Shown: one piece after another, positions 8,678-17,412 of the stretch | How positions within the stretch are numbered: the first letter of the stretch is position 1 | How the letters are laid out: each line of letters opens with the position of its first letter | NCBI RefSeq assembly: GCF_041222825.1 | Contig: NZ_CP139482.1 | Location: 1,705,001 to 1,769,000, forward strand | DNA length: 64,000 nt | DNA from: Candidatus Thalassolituus haligoni | GTDB taxonomy: Bacteria > Pseudomonadota > Gammaproteobacteria > Pseudomonadales > Oceanobacteraceae | Direction of reading: 5' to 3' | Made by a program: the position numbers and the translations under genes | Notes under the pieces: generated by a model | Seen by the model: the letters and a program-made list of their open reading frames with translations, nothing else | The model's database searches: none | Told to the model about the DNA's origin: nothing

Positions 8678-10927
8678 ATGCAAATCAAGGTCAATTTTCT
8701 CGATAACCTTCGTCTCGAAGGCAAGTTTGATGATTTTACCGTCATCTCGGATCAGCCCATCCGCTATAAAGGCGATGGTTCTGCGCCGGGGCCGTTCGAT
8801 TATTTTCTGGCGTCGTCGGCGATGTGTGCGGCGTATTTTGCCAAGGTGTACTGCATTGCACGGGATATTCCAACCGAGAATTTGCGGCTGGTACAGAACA
8901 ATATTGTCGACCCTGAGAACCGCTACAAGCAGCTGTTGAAGATTCAGCTGGAGTTGCCTGAGGGTATTGCGGAGAAAGACCGGCTGGGTATTCTGCGTTC
9001 AATGGAGCGTTGTACGGTAAAGCGGGCGATTCAGACCGGTATCGAGTTTGATATTGAGGTGGTGGATAACCTCGATGACGACTCGCAGGCACTGCTGTTA
9101 GTGGGTACGGCGGCGGACGAGCAGGCCACGACGTATATCCCAGGTAAGGATTTACCGTTGGAGCAGACCATCGCCAATATGACCGGGCTGCTGGCGGATC
9201 TGGGGATGAAGATCGAGATCGCCTCCTGGCGTAATATTGTGCCCAATGTGTGGTCGCTGCATATTCGTGATGCGGCGTCGCCGATGTGTTTTACCAACGG
9301 CAAGGGTGCGACCAAAGAGAGTGCGTTGGCGTCGGCGCTGGGGGAGTTTCTGGAGCGGCTGAACTGCAATTTCTTCTACAATGACCAGTTTTTTGGTGAA
9401 GAAATTGCCAATGCCGAGTTTGTGCATTACCCCAATGAACAGTGGTTTCAGCCTGGACCGAACGATGAGTTGCCAGAAGCCATTCTGGATGACTATTGTC
9501 TGGCCATTTACAACGCCGACGGTGAGTTATGCGGCTCACACCTGTTCGACACCAACTCTGGCAATAGTGAGCGCGGTATTGTGTCGCTGCCATTTGTGCG
9601 CCAGTCCGATGGTGAAACGGTGTACTTTCCGTCCAATCTGATTGAAAACCTGTTTCTTAGTAACGGCATGAGTGCCGGTAATACGCTGGCGGAAGCTCAG
9701 GTGCAGTGTTTGTCGGAGATTTTTGAACGGGCGGTCAAGCGCCAGATTCTGGAAGATGAAATTGCGCTGCCGGATGTTCCCGATGAGGTGTTAGCCAAAT
9801 ATCCGGGTATCGTGGCGGGTATCCAGGGGCTGGAAGAGCAGGGCTTTCCGGTACTGGTAAAGGATGCCTCGTTGGGCGGTCAGTTCCCGGTGATGTGTGT
9901 GACGCTGATGAACCCCCGTACCGGCGGTGTATTTGCTTCATTTGGGGCGCATCCGAGTTTTGAGGTGGCGCTGGAGCGTTCGCTGACGGAGTTGTTGCAA
10001 GGTCGCAGTTTTGAAGGTCTGAACGATTTGCCGCAACCGACGTTTGAAAGCAATGCGGTGACGGAGCCGAATAACTTTGTTGAGCACTTTATCGACTCTA
10101 CCGGTTTGGTGAGCTGGCGTTTTTTCAGTGCCAAGGCGGATGTTGATTTTGTGGAATGGGATTTCGCTGTGGCGCTACAGGCGGATGCCAGCCCGGACGA
10201 ACGCAAGCATGCCAATCAGGAAGAAGCCGCGACCCTGTTTGGTATTCTGGAAACGATCGGTCTGGAATCGTATATGGCCACTTATAATGACCTGGGTGTC
10301 CCAGCGTGTCGGATTCTGGTGCCGGGTTATTCCGAAGTGTATCCGGTTGATGATCTGATCTACGACAACACCAATAAGGCGCTGTATTTCCGCGACGATA
10401 TTCTTAACCTGCACCGTCTGGACGAGGAACAATTGGTCGATCTGGTGGAGCGTCTGGAAGCCAGCGAGCTGGATGACTACACCGATATCACGACCTTGAT
10501 TGGCATTGAATTTGACGACAATAGTGCCTGGGGTCAGCTGACTCTACTGGAATTGAAATTGCTGGTCTATCTGGCGTTAGGTCAGCACGAGGAAGCCAAA
10601 GAGTTGGTCGAAACCTTCCTGCAATTTAACGACAACACCGTCGAGCGTGGGCTGTTTTATCAGGCACTGAATTGCGTATTGGAAGTGATGCTGGACGATG
10701 AACTGGCACTGGCCGACTTCACCCGTAACTTCGGTCGTATGTTTGGTGGTGAGCGTCTGGCGGCGGCGTTGGGGTCTGTGGATGGGTCGGTGCGGTTTTA
10801 CGGGCTGGAAGAAACCAGCATGAATCTGGATGGGCTCGACAAGCATGTGCGCCTGATCGACAGCTATAAAAAATTGCATGCGGCGCGGGCAGCCAGTGTG
10901 ATTATGGCCCAGGATCATGGCGGCTAG
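8678..10927 (+). CDS. OsmC domain / YcaO domain fusion protein
   Basis: About 749 residues. Residues 1-130 form an OsmC-like domain (FDYFLASSAMCAAYFAKVYC and ERCTVKRAIQTG, the paired peroxidatic-type cysteine regions). From about residue 170 a YcaO domain follows: NGKGATKESALASALGEFLERLN and LAEAQVQCLSEIFERAVK are the ATP/Mg-binding Glu motifs of YcaO. YcaO enzymes activate amide bonds with ATP; E. coli YcaO assists RimO in beta-methylthiolation of ribosomal protein S12. The C-terminal 150 residues are a helical extension seen in the stand-alone YcaO branch. The open frame runs back to 8531, but the first 49 codons look non-coding, so ATG 8678 (MQIKVNFLDN) is chosen. A strong terminator follows. 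Confidence 0.88.
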   Translation: MQIKVNFLDNLRLEGKFDDFTVISDQPIRYKGDGSAPGPFDYFLASSAMCAAYFAKVYCIARDIPTENLRLVQNNIVDPENRYKQLLKIQLELPEGIAEKDRLGILRSMERCTVKRAIQTGIEFDIEVVDNLDDDSQALLLVGTAADEQATTYIPGKDLPLEQTIANMTGLLADLGMKIEIASWRNIVPNVWSLHIRDAASPMCFTNGKGATKESALASALGEFLERLNCNFFYNDQFFGEEIANAEFVHYPNEQWFQPGPNDELPEAILDDYCLAIYNADGELCGSHLFDTNSGNSERGIVSLPFVRQSDGETVYFPSNLIENLFLSNGMSAGNTLAEAQVQCLSEIFERAVKRQILEDEIALPDVPDEVLAKYPGIVAGIQGLEEQGFPVLVKDASLGGQFPVMCVTLMNPRTGGVFASFGAHPSFEVALERSLTELLQGRSFEGLNDLPQPTFESNAVTEPNNFVEHFIDSTGLVSWRFFSAKADVDFVEWDFAVALQADASPDERKHANQEEAATLFGILETIGLESYMATYNDLGVPACRILVPGYSEVYPVDDLIYDNTNKALYFRDDILNLHRLDEEQLVDLVERLEASELDDYTDITTLIGIEFDDNSAWGQLTLLELKLLVYLALGQHEEAKELVETFLQFNDNTVERGLFYQALNCVLEVMLDDELALADFTRNFGRMFGGERLAAALGSVDGSVRFYGLEETSMNLDGLDKHVRLIDSYKKLHAARAASVIMAQDHGG

Positions 10928-10941
10928 TTCGGTCAACACAT

Positions 10942-10973
10942 AAAAAACCGGGCATCGCCCGGTTTTTTCTTTT
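10942..10973. terminator. bidirectional intrinsic terminator
   Basis: AAAAAACCGGGC-ATC-GCCCGGTTTTTT forms a 12-bp stem with a 3-nt loop and T-runs on both strands. It lies between the convergent OsmC-YcaO gene and the minus-strand LuxR regulator, and can serve both. Confidence 0.92.
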
Positions 10974-10992
10974 AACAATAATAAGAGGGAAA

Positions 10993-11805
10993 TCAGCGCC
11001 GCAGGTATTGGTTAAAGTCTACATTGCTGGCGGCCAGTACTGCCTGGATACGGTTGTGCACACTGAGCTTGCGTAAAATGGCCGAGACATGTGCCTTGAC
11101 GGTGGTTTCAGCAATCGACAGGTTGTAGGCAATCTGTTTGTTGGATTCGCCGCTGGCCATGCGTTCCAGTACCAGTAACTGTCGGCGGGTCAGGCTGTTA
11201 AGCATTTCCGGGGGAATCAGGTTTTCATCCTGAATACGGCGCTGGCGTGAGCGGCCGTCATCAGTGGCACGAATAACATCGGATGGCAGGTACACCTGGC
11301 CTGCTAACACTTGTTCGAGTGCCTGGGTCATTTTTTCCCGTGGCAGGGACTTGATGATAAAACCCACGGCACCATAAGTCATGGCTTGCAGTACCACGCT
11401 TTTTTCTTCTTCAGCCGAGATGATGACGACGGGAATGGTAGGGGATTCGTTACGTAACTGGATCAAGCCGTTGAGGCCGTTCATGCCAGGCATATTGAGG
11501 TCGAGCAGGATCAGATCCAGATCATCCTGGGCACTCGCCAATACGGCGGCCGACTCGAGATTTTCGGCTTCGACAATGTCTGAATTAGGGTAGCGGTTGC
11601 GAATAACGTCGGCAATGGCTTCCCGGAACAACGGGTGATCATCGGCAATCAGCAGTTTGTAGACCGGGGTCTCGCTTTCCGTCAGCGGGCTGGACGGCAA
11701 TTCTGCACTTGAAGTTGTATCAGTCATATCAGGCTGGGAGCTCTGGCTGGGGACAGCGTCACAAGCGCCGTCGGATGCACTGTGGCTGGTCTGGAGTGTC
11801 AACAT
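10993..11805 (-). CDS. LuxR/NarL-type response regulator, ErdR/CrbR-like
   Basis: The 270-residue DNA-binding regulator has a receiver domain (about 48-165; acidic pair ADDH, phosphoacceptor Asp102 in LLDLNMPG, Lys in FIIKS) and a LuxR HTH (about 203-265; [36 protein letters not shown]). The wording of the receiver is very close to the Pseudomonas ErdR / Vibrio CrbR branch, known to control acetate and ethanol metabolism genes such as acs. A 46-residue unstructured Ser/Thr-rich N-terminal extension is unusual. Start ATG 11805 is supported by an AGGAG seven bases upstream; ATG 11727 is an alternative. Confidence 0.85.
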   Translation of the reverse strand: MLTLQTSHSASDGACDAVPSQSSQPDMTDTTSSAELPSSPLTESETPVYKLLIADDHPLFREAIADVIRNRYPNSDIVEAENLESAAVLASAQDDLDLILLDLNMPGMNGLNGLIQLRNESPTIPVVIISAEEEKSVVLQAMTYGAVGFIIKSLPREKMTQALEQVLAGQVYLPSDVIRATDDGRSRQRRIQDENLIPPEMLNSLTRRQLLVLERMASGESNKQIAYNLSIAETTVKAHVSAILRKLSVHNRIQAVLAASNVDFNQYLRR

Positions 11806-12146
11806 GGTAGCTACTCCTGTTTCTTTATTTTTGTAATTTACCCATTACACCCCGTGCTGCTACTGTCAGCTATTCTACCTTGGCGTTTTGTATGGGGGTC
11901 TAAAGTAGTAAAGTTAGTCGAAAACCCCTGCCTTGGCACAATATTTTTGCTTTTTCCTTCATTATTACTATCTGCATCTTTATTTTCCTGACTTGAAGGA
12001 ACCATTGAAAGAACAATCGGGAAGATTTCCCTATCCCGTTCACCTAGTGCCAAAGCAGTCGTTATCAGCAACGGTCGGGGAACAGCCAGCAGACATGCCG
12101 CCGTTCAGAATATCAGCATCTGATAATAACAATAAGGCTGAGGCTG
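11806..12146. other. divergent promoter region between the ErdR-like gene and the TonB receptor gene
   Basis: About 340 bp without a gene, AT-rich around 11930-11995. A TTGGCAC followed by TTTTTGC near 11933-11950 resembles a sigma-54 element, but the GG-to-GC spacing is 12 rather than 10, so it is not called. Both flanking genes start outward from here, so shared regulation by the LuxR-type regulator is possible but not shown. Confidence 0.4.
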
Positions 12147-14537
12147 ATGGCATTTCTGAGTTTTCCCGCAAACGGTCATTCTTCAAGGAAGGTGTTAGGC
12201 AGCCTGGCCGGTTGGCTGCTGCCTCTGGCCGCCTGGTCGGACATGGGTAATCTGACAGAAGAAATTGTAGTGGTTGCGCCAACGCCGGTGGCTGGAGCCG
12301 GGGTACGGGAGGATCAGCTGGTCAGCCCGGTACAAGGTCTTGGCAGTGCCGACCTGGAGCGCACCCAGGCGCAAAGCATTACCGAACATATGCGTTATCA
12401 ACTGGGCTCGGTAAGTATTAATGAAGCCGTCAGTAACCCGTATCAGCCGGATGTCCAGTATCGCGGTTTTACCGCGTCACCGCTGTTGGGTTTGCCTCAG
12501 GGGGTGTCTGTCTATCTCAATGGCGTGCGTTTTAATGAGCCTTTTGGGGATACGGTGAATTGGGATTTACTCCCGACCGATGCGGTCAACCACATGACTT
12601 TGTATTCCGGCTCTAATCCGCTGTTTGGTCAGAATACGCTGGGCGGCTCAATTGCGATGGCGGTGAAAAATGGTTTTAACAGCCAGGGTAATGAGCTGGA
12701 ATTTGGGGCTGGTCAGTTTGGCTACCGGCAGGCTCAGTTCCAGAGCGGTGGCAATGGCCAGCTGGGTAATCAAGACGTTGGCTATTACGTATTACTCAAT
12801 CGTGAAGAAGAAGATGGCTGGCGTGATGCCTCTGGCAGCGATATTCGCCAGGCCATGTCGGTACTGAGCTGGCGCTCGCTGAACAGCTCGTTGAATCTGA
12901 CAGTCTTGCTGGATGACAACGAAATGATCGGTAATGGTGCTGTGCCCCAGGCATTGATGGATATCGAAGGCCGCAGCGCTATTTATACCAATCCGGATAT
13001 CACTCGCAACCGACTGAATTATTTTGCCCTGGATGGTGATCACTGGTTCTCGGATACCTTGCAGCTGGCCGGTAATATTTATCTGCGCCGCAACCTCACC
13101 ACCACGGTAAATGGTGACGACTCGGATTACGAAGAATGCTTGCTTAATGGTGCTGACACCCTGTGTGAAGAAGACGAAGCCGGTGGCGACGAAGAGCCAG
13201 TCACCTTTGTGGGTTACGATGACGATGACACGCTGGAAGCGATAGCCGCCGAGCTGGGGCTGGATATTGATGCCGACGACGTCGACGGTACTCTGAACAC
13301 CTCCCGCACCGAACAAAGCAGTCAGGGCTTCAGTCTGCAGTTGGCGTCTTCTGTACCAGTCGCCGGGCGGGACAACCTGTTTACCACTGGTGTGACACTG
13401 GATCAGGCCGATATTCACTTTCGCTCACGTACCGGCTTTGCCATTCTCAATAACGATGAGCCGGGGGATGCCCGAGACGTCACAGCCATTGGCCTTTACG
13501 ACAGTGAGTCTGAAGTCAGCCTGCAAACCGATACCCAGACCATGGGCGTGTTTTTTAGCAACACGTTGGCTGTGGATGATCAGCTCAGTGTGACGGTTGG
13601 CGCCCGATACAATCATGTCCATATCAAGATGCAGGATCAGTTGGAATCCGGGCCGGGATCGCTGGATGGCGACCACACCTTTGCCCGGCTTAATCCGATG
13701 CTGGGGCTGGCCTATGTGTTCGACAGTGGCCTGAATCTGTATGCCAGTTACAGTGAGGCGTCGCGAGCACCCAGTCCGGCAGAACTCAGCTGTGCAGACG
13801 AAAATGACCCTTGCAAGTTACCAAACGGTTTTGTGTCTGATCCTCCGCTTGAACAGGTGGTTACCCGTTCCGTGGAAGCGGGTCTGAAAGGCACAGCGAC
13901 CGAACATATGCGTTGGACGGCGGGCCTGTTCCGCACTACCAGTCATGACGATATTCTGTTTCAGCAAGCCGGAGGCTTGCCGTCGGAAGGGTATTTTGCC
14001 AATGTGGGGAAAACCCGTCGCTTGGGGGCCGAGCTGGGCATGACAGGTCACTGGACAAGCGTTCGACTTGCTGTTTCTTATACCTGGATGCGGGCGACGT
14101 TTGAGACACCCTTTGTGTCATTCAGTCCCAATAATCCACGGGGTTCTGATCGTCAGGTGCAAGCCGGGGATCGTATTCCCGGCTTGCCGCAGCACAATCT
14201 CAAACTGGCTGCCGACTGGAACCTGTTGCCACAAGTGTCAGTGGGTGGCGATATTCAATATCGTAGCAGCCAGTACTTCCGTGGTGATGAGGCCAATGAA
14301 AATGAGCAATTGGCTGGTTATGCCCTGGTGAATGTCCGGGCCAGCTACGCGCCAACCGCCGCCATTGAAATCTATGGTCGCGTCGTTAATGTATTCGATC
14401 GCGAATACGAAACCTTTGGTGTTTATGGTGAAGCGGATGACGTGTTGGGTGAAGCCTACCCCGGCTTTGAAGAGGACAGCTTTGTTGGCCCCGGTGCACC
14501 ACGAACCTTCAAGGCTGGCATCAAACTGGCGTTCTGA
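12147..14537 (+). CDS. TonB-dependent outer-membrane receptor with an acidic loop insertion
   Basis: The 796-residue protein has a signal-peptide-like N-terminus ending near AAWS, a TonB-box-like segment (EEIVVVAPTP, about 38-47), a plug domain (residues about 60-170; YRGFTASPLLGLPQGVSVYLNGVR, NPLFGQNTLGGSI) and a barrel whose last strand ends RTFKAGIKLAF. It should import a large or scarce ligand across the outer membrane using TonB energy. Residues about 322-383 form an insertion very rich in Asp and Glu (EEDEAGGDEEP, YDDDD), predicted to be an extracellular loop and possibly metal-binding. The substrate is not known. The gene is followed by a two-component pair that may regulate it. Confidence 0.88.
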   Translation: MAFLSFPANGHSSRKVLGSLAGWLLPLAAWSDMGNLTEEIVVVAPTPVAGAGVREDQLVSPVQGLGSADLERTQAQSITEHMRYQLGSVSINEAVSNPYQPDVQYRGFTASPLLGLPQGVSVYLNGVRFNEPFGDTVNWDLLPTDAVNHMTLYSGSNPLFGQNTLGGSIAMAVKNGFNSQGNELEFGAGQFGYRQAQFQSGGNGQLGNQDVGYYVLLNREEEDGWRDASGSDIRQAMSVLSWRSLNSSLNLTVLLDDNEMIGNGAVPQALMDIEGRSAIYTNPDITRNRLNYFALDGDHWFSDTLQLAGNIYLRRNLTTTVNGDDSDYEECLLNGADTLCEEDEAGGDEEPVTFVGYDDDDTLEAIAAELGLDIDADDVDGTLNTSRTEQSSQGFSLQLASSVPVAGRDNLFTTGVTLDQADIHFRSRTGFAILNNDEPGDARDVTAIGLYDSESEVSLQTDTQTMGVFFSNTLAVDDQLSVTVGARYNHVHIKMQDQLESGPGSLDGDHTFARLNPMLGLAYVFDSGLNLYASYSEASRAPSPAELSCADENDPCKLPNGFVSDPPLEQVVTRSVEAGLKGTATEHMRWTAGLFRTTSHDDILFQQAGGLPSEGYFANVGKTRRLGAELGMTGHWTSVRLAVSYTWMRATFETPFVSFSPNNPRGSDRQVQAGDRIPGLPQHNLKLAADWNLLPQVSVGGDIQYRSSQYFRGDEANENEQLAGYALVNVRASYAPTAAIEIYGRVVNVFDREYETFGVYGEADDVLGEAYPGFEEDSFVGPGAPRTFKAGIKLAF

Positions 14538-14554
14538 TCGCAAGCCGACAGTGC

Positions 14555-14625
14555 AGGAATTGTGGTTACGGGAATTGTGGCTGCGGCGGCGATTGTGGCT
14601 GCGGCGAGTGCGGGGATGGTGTTGG
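14555..14625 (+). repeat. short imperfect tandem repeat in the receptor-kinase intergenic region
   Basis: Three imperfect copies of a unit containing ATTGTGGCTGCGG (first GAATTGTGGTTACGG) occupy most of the 120-bp gap before the sensor-kinase gene. No function is assigned. Confidence 0.5.
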
Positions 14626-14657
14626 CAACCAGGTAAGGATGCAATCGGAGTGGCTGT

Positions 14658-15902
14658 ATGAATGTCATGACTCAAATCCTGCTGATGGTCAACAGCACCT
14701 TTGCATTGGCGTTGGTTGTCAGTCTGGCAACCTTGCTGGTGCAAGGGAGAGAGGATGTTCTACGCGAGCAACAGGCGATGAAACCGGTGGTTGAGGCATT
14801 GATCCAATCCGGCCAGGCACAGCAAATACTGGCGCTGGTGGGCAGTAGTCTGCGCCATGTGCAGGTTGCTGGAAATGCTGTCGAACGCCCGGCTGGAGAT
14901 TCAGTCCCGGCCTGGTTTGAATCCTTGTTTGACCATCCCGGACGTGGCTATCAGCTAGCCCTGACCGACAGCAATGGCAAAAAAGTGGTGCTGATTTCCG
15001 ATGATCGCGATGAAATTGAAGAGGTCTGGCATTCGTCCAGCTGGTTGTTCTGGTTGTTTTGTGGCTGTGCCCTGATTTCCAATCTGGCTATTTATCTGGG
15101 AGTGCGTGCAGGATTGCGGCCGTTGGCGGACGTTCTGGCAGCCTTTGATCAGGTACAGCAGGGGCATCTGCATGCCCGCTTGGGTCGTTACAGCCTGCGT
15201 GAAGCGAATGATCTGGCCTCGCATTTTAACGAAATGACCGAATCACTGGAGAGCGCCCGTAATGAAAACCGTTTTCTTACCCGCACGTTGATGGAAATTC
15301 AGGAGCAGGAACGTTCGGCGCTGGCGCGGGAATTACATGATGATCTTGGTCAGCAACTGACGGGTGTTCGGGTACATTCCTGTGTGCTGCCTTTTCAGCT
15401 GAATAAACCGGAACAGTTGCTGGAAACCAGTGAACGTATTCTGCTCGGGTGTGATGCCATTAATATGGGGTTTCGCCGCATCATCAATAATCTATATCCG
15501 GTGGTGCTGGAACGACTGGGCTTGCAAGCGGCGGTGGAAGAACTGTTGCGCAGTACCGGGCAAACTACCGGTCTTCAATGTGTCTTGTCTGGAGATCACT
15601 GGCCTGGCTGGAGCGAGGATGATGCGTCCCAGGTCTATCGGCTGGTGCAGGAAGCCGTGAATAATGCCGTTCGGCATGCGGAGGCTACAGAAGTCCGGAT
15701 TTCTCTGACCACCGACGGTCAGCAACAAGTGACACTGCAGGTGCAAGATAATGGCAGTGCGTCGTCAGATGCCATTGCCGGGTTTGGCCTGCGTTCCATG
15801 GCTGAGCGAGCGCGGCTATTGGGCGGTACCTTGACGGTAGATTTTAGTCCGCAAGGGACACGGGTCACCGCCGAACTTCCTTACCCTGAAGGGGAAGAGT
15901 GA
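14658..15902 (+). CDS. NarX/UhpB-type membrane sensor histidine kinase
   Basis: The 414-residue inner-membrane kinase has transmembrane segments at about 9-28 and 127-150 bracketing a roughly 100-residue periplasmic sensor, a HAMP linker (about 150-205), a HisKA_3 dimerisation domain with His227 in ARELHDDLGQQLTG, and a HATPase domain (VQEAVNNAVRHAEA, DNGSASSDAIAGFGLRSM). Such kinases pair with LuxR/NarL-type regulators. Its stop codon overlaps the ATG of the next gene (TGATG), so the pair is translationally coupled. The sensed ligand is unknown; the neighbouring TonB receptor suggests an imported nutrient or metal. Confidence 0.9.
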   Translation: MNVMTQILLMVNSTFALALVVSLATLLVQGREDVLREQQAMKPVVEALIQSGQAQQILALVGSSLRHVQVAGNAVERPAGDSVPAWFESLFDHPGRGYQLALTDSNGKKVVLISDDRDEIEEVWHSSSWLFWLFCGCALISNLAIYLGVRAGLRPLADVLAAFDQVQQGHLHARLGRYSLREANDLASHFNEMTESLESARNENRFLTRTLMEIQEQERSALARELHDDLGQQLTGVRVHSCVLPFQLNKPEQLLETSERILLGCDAINMGFRRIINNLYPVVLERLGLQAAVEELLRSTGQTTGLQCVLSGDHWPGWSEDDASQVYRLVQEAVNNAVRHAEATEVRISLTTDGQQQVTLQVQDNGSASSDAIAGFGLRSMAERARLLGGTLTVDFSPQGTRVTAELPYPEGEE

Positions 15903-16558
15903 TGGCACTGACGATTTTGCTGGCAGATGATCATGCCGTGGTACGACAGGGTTACGGTTCTCTGTTGGCGGCGATGATTGATGACGTGCAGCTGATTGAA
16001 GCCGGATCGGGAACGGATGCCGCCTTGCTGTTTTTCCAGCATGCTCCCGACATTCTGATACTTGATGTGAATATGGCTGATCTGTCGGGTATTGAAGTGT
16101 GTCGGCAGTTGATTGGTGTCAAGCCGGACGCCCGGATTCTGATGTTCAGCATGTACGAAGAAGCTACGGTTATTCGTGCGGCGCTGAACGCCGGGGCGTT
16201 GGGCTATTTGTCCAAATCGAGTCCACCGGCGGTAATGCTGAAGGCGGTGAATCGGGTCGTTGCTGGACAGTCGTTTCTAGAGTCGAGGTTTGAATCGTTG
16301 TTGGCCGTTGGCGACGTGCCCAAGGGCCGCCCGTTGACGGCAGCAGCCAGGTACGGCGCTACGGTCATCGATCCACTGGCGATTCTGGCAGCGCGAGAGC
16401 GCGAAATTGCCGAACGTCTGCTGGAAGGCAAAAGCAATCAGACCATCGCCGAGGAGCTGGGTATCCGTGCCAAAACCGTCGCCAATCGGGCCACGGTTAT
16501 CCGGCAGAAATTTGGCGTCAGCAGTACAGCAGAACTGATGCGTAAGCTGTTGGGCTGA
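15902..16558 (+). CDS. LuxR/NarL-type response regulator
   Basis: The 218-residue cognate regulator of the upstream kinase has a receiver with acidic pocket LADDH, phosphoacceptor Asp55 in LILDVNMAD and a conserved Lys in GYLSKSS, then a LuxR HTH (LAAREREIAERLLEGKSNQ, followed by TIAEELGIRAKTVANR). ATG 15902 overlaps the kinase stop; a GTG one codon earlier is also possible. The HTH recognition helix (TVANRATVIRQK) departs from the usual TVK.H pattern, as in the UvrY/GacA-like side branch. Target promoters are unknown; the TonB receptor upstream is a natural candidate. Confidence 0.88.
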   Translation: MALTILLADDHAVVRQGYGSLLAAMIDDVQLIEAGSGTDAALLFFQHAPDILILDVNMADLSGIEVCRQLIGVKPDARILMFSMYEEATVIRAALNAGALGYLSKSSPPAVMLKAVNRVVAGQSFLESRFESLLAVGDVPKGRPLTAAARYGATVIDPLAILAAREREIAERLLEGKSNQTIAEELGIRAKTVANRATVIRQKFGVSSTAELMRKLLG

Positions 16559-16649
16559 CGGGCCGGACACTGGTTTGCCCGGATTTGTCTATCTGCCCGG
16601 TGTTATCTGCCCGGTGTTTCCCGGCGCTACTGGCCAGGCGCAGTCGTCA

Positions 16650-17228
16650 TCATGAAGAGACGGATCCATCCTGATACAACATGGCCGCTGCCACATCATC
16701 CCGTATCGGCTTGCCGCATAACAATTCCACCAGCGTCAGCGCAAAAGGCAAGGCCGTTGCCGGGCCACGGCTGGTGATCAGATTGCCATCGACCACCACA
16801 TCATCGGTGTTGTTGATGAGGGCACCAGATTGCACCAGCAAGGGGCCAAAGCCGGGGTAACCGGTCATGACTCGGCCTGCGGTTACACCGGCGGCACCCA
16901 ATACCACTGCCGGAGCGGCACAGATGGCGGCGACCCATTTGCCGGCCCGGTCTTGCTGCTGTATTCGATGCAGTAGTCCCAGCGATGTCGCCAGGTTAGC
17001 GGCACCGGGCATACCACCAGGAACGGCGATCAGATCAAACGGGTGATTAATGGCCAGTTTGCCGAGCAGGCAGTCAGCCTCAATCACGGTCGAGCGAGCA
17101 CAGCGGACGTTGCGCTCCGGGCCTGTGGAGGCCAGTGTGACGTTTATACCCGCCCGCCGCAGTACGTTAACCAGGGTGATGACTTCCAGTTCTTCGCTGC
17201 CATTGGCAATGGGAATCAGGGCATTCAT
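16650..17228 (-). CDS. DJ-1/PfpI-family protein, YajL-like
   Basis: The 192-residue protein has the family's N-terminal Glu pair (NGSEELE, Glu12-Glu13) and nucleophile elbow with Cys103 in AICAAP, followed by the G-x-P loop. YajL/DJ-1 proteins act in the cytoplasm against oxidative or carbonyl stress; glyoxalase or deglycase activity has been proposed for them. ATG 17228 (MNALIPIANG) is chosen over the open-frame start at 17294 because it begins at the conserved first strand. It is convergent with the two-component pair and divergent from the amine oxidase gene. Confidence 0.9.
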   Translation of the reverse strand: MNALIPIANGSEELEVITLVNVLRRAGINVTLASTGPERNVRCARSTVIEADCLLGKLAINHPFDLIAVPGGMPGAANLATSLGLLHRIQQQDRAGKWVAAICAAPAVVLGAAGVTAGRVMTGYPGFGPLLVQSGALINNTDDVVVDGNLITSRGPATALPFALTLVELLCGKPIRDDVAAAMLYQDGSVSS

Positions 17229-17412
17229 GGCAGTGTTGTCCTCAACATTTGGGCGTAAAGCGCGCAGTGTGAGAGTTATGCCGCCAAATGTCATGGTTTG
17301 TTGTCGGAATTCGAGCGTTTTTTCTGCGCCGGGTTATTTTGCCACTTTGCGATAACGACGTTGATGCTTCTGCCTAGCATGGCTGTATTCACTGAATAAT
17401 GAGGGATACATC

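Noticed and set aside
11933..11950. Sigma-54-like TTGGCAC...TTTTTGC before the TonB receptor gene
   Set aside because: The GG to GC distance is 12 bp, not 10, so it should not work as a -24/-12 promoter.
12792..13418. 208-codon minus-strand frame opposite the TonB receptor
   Set aside because: Shadow frame with no ribosome site and no recognisable domain.
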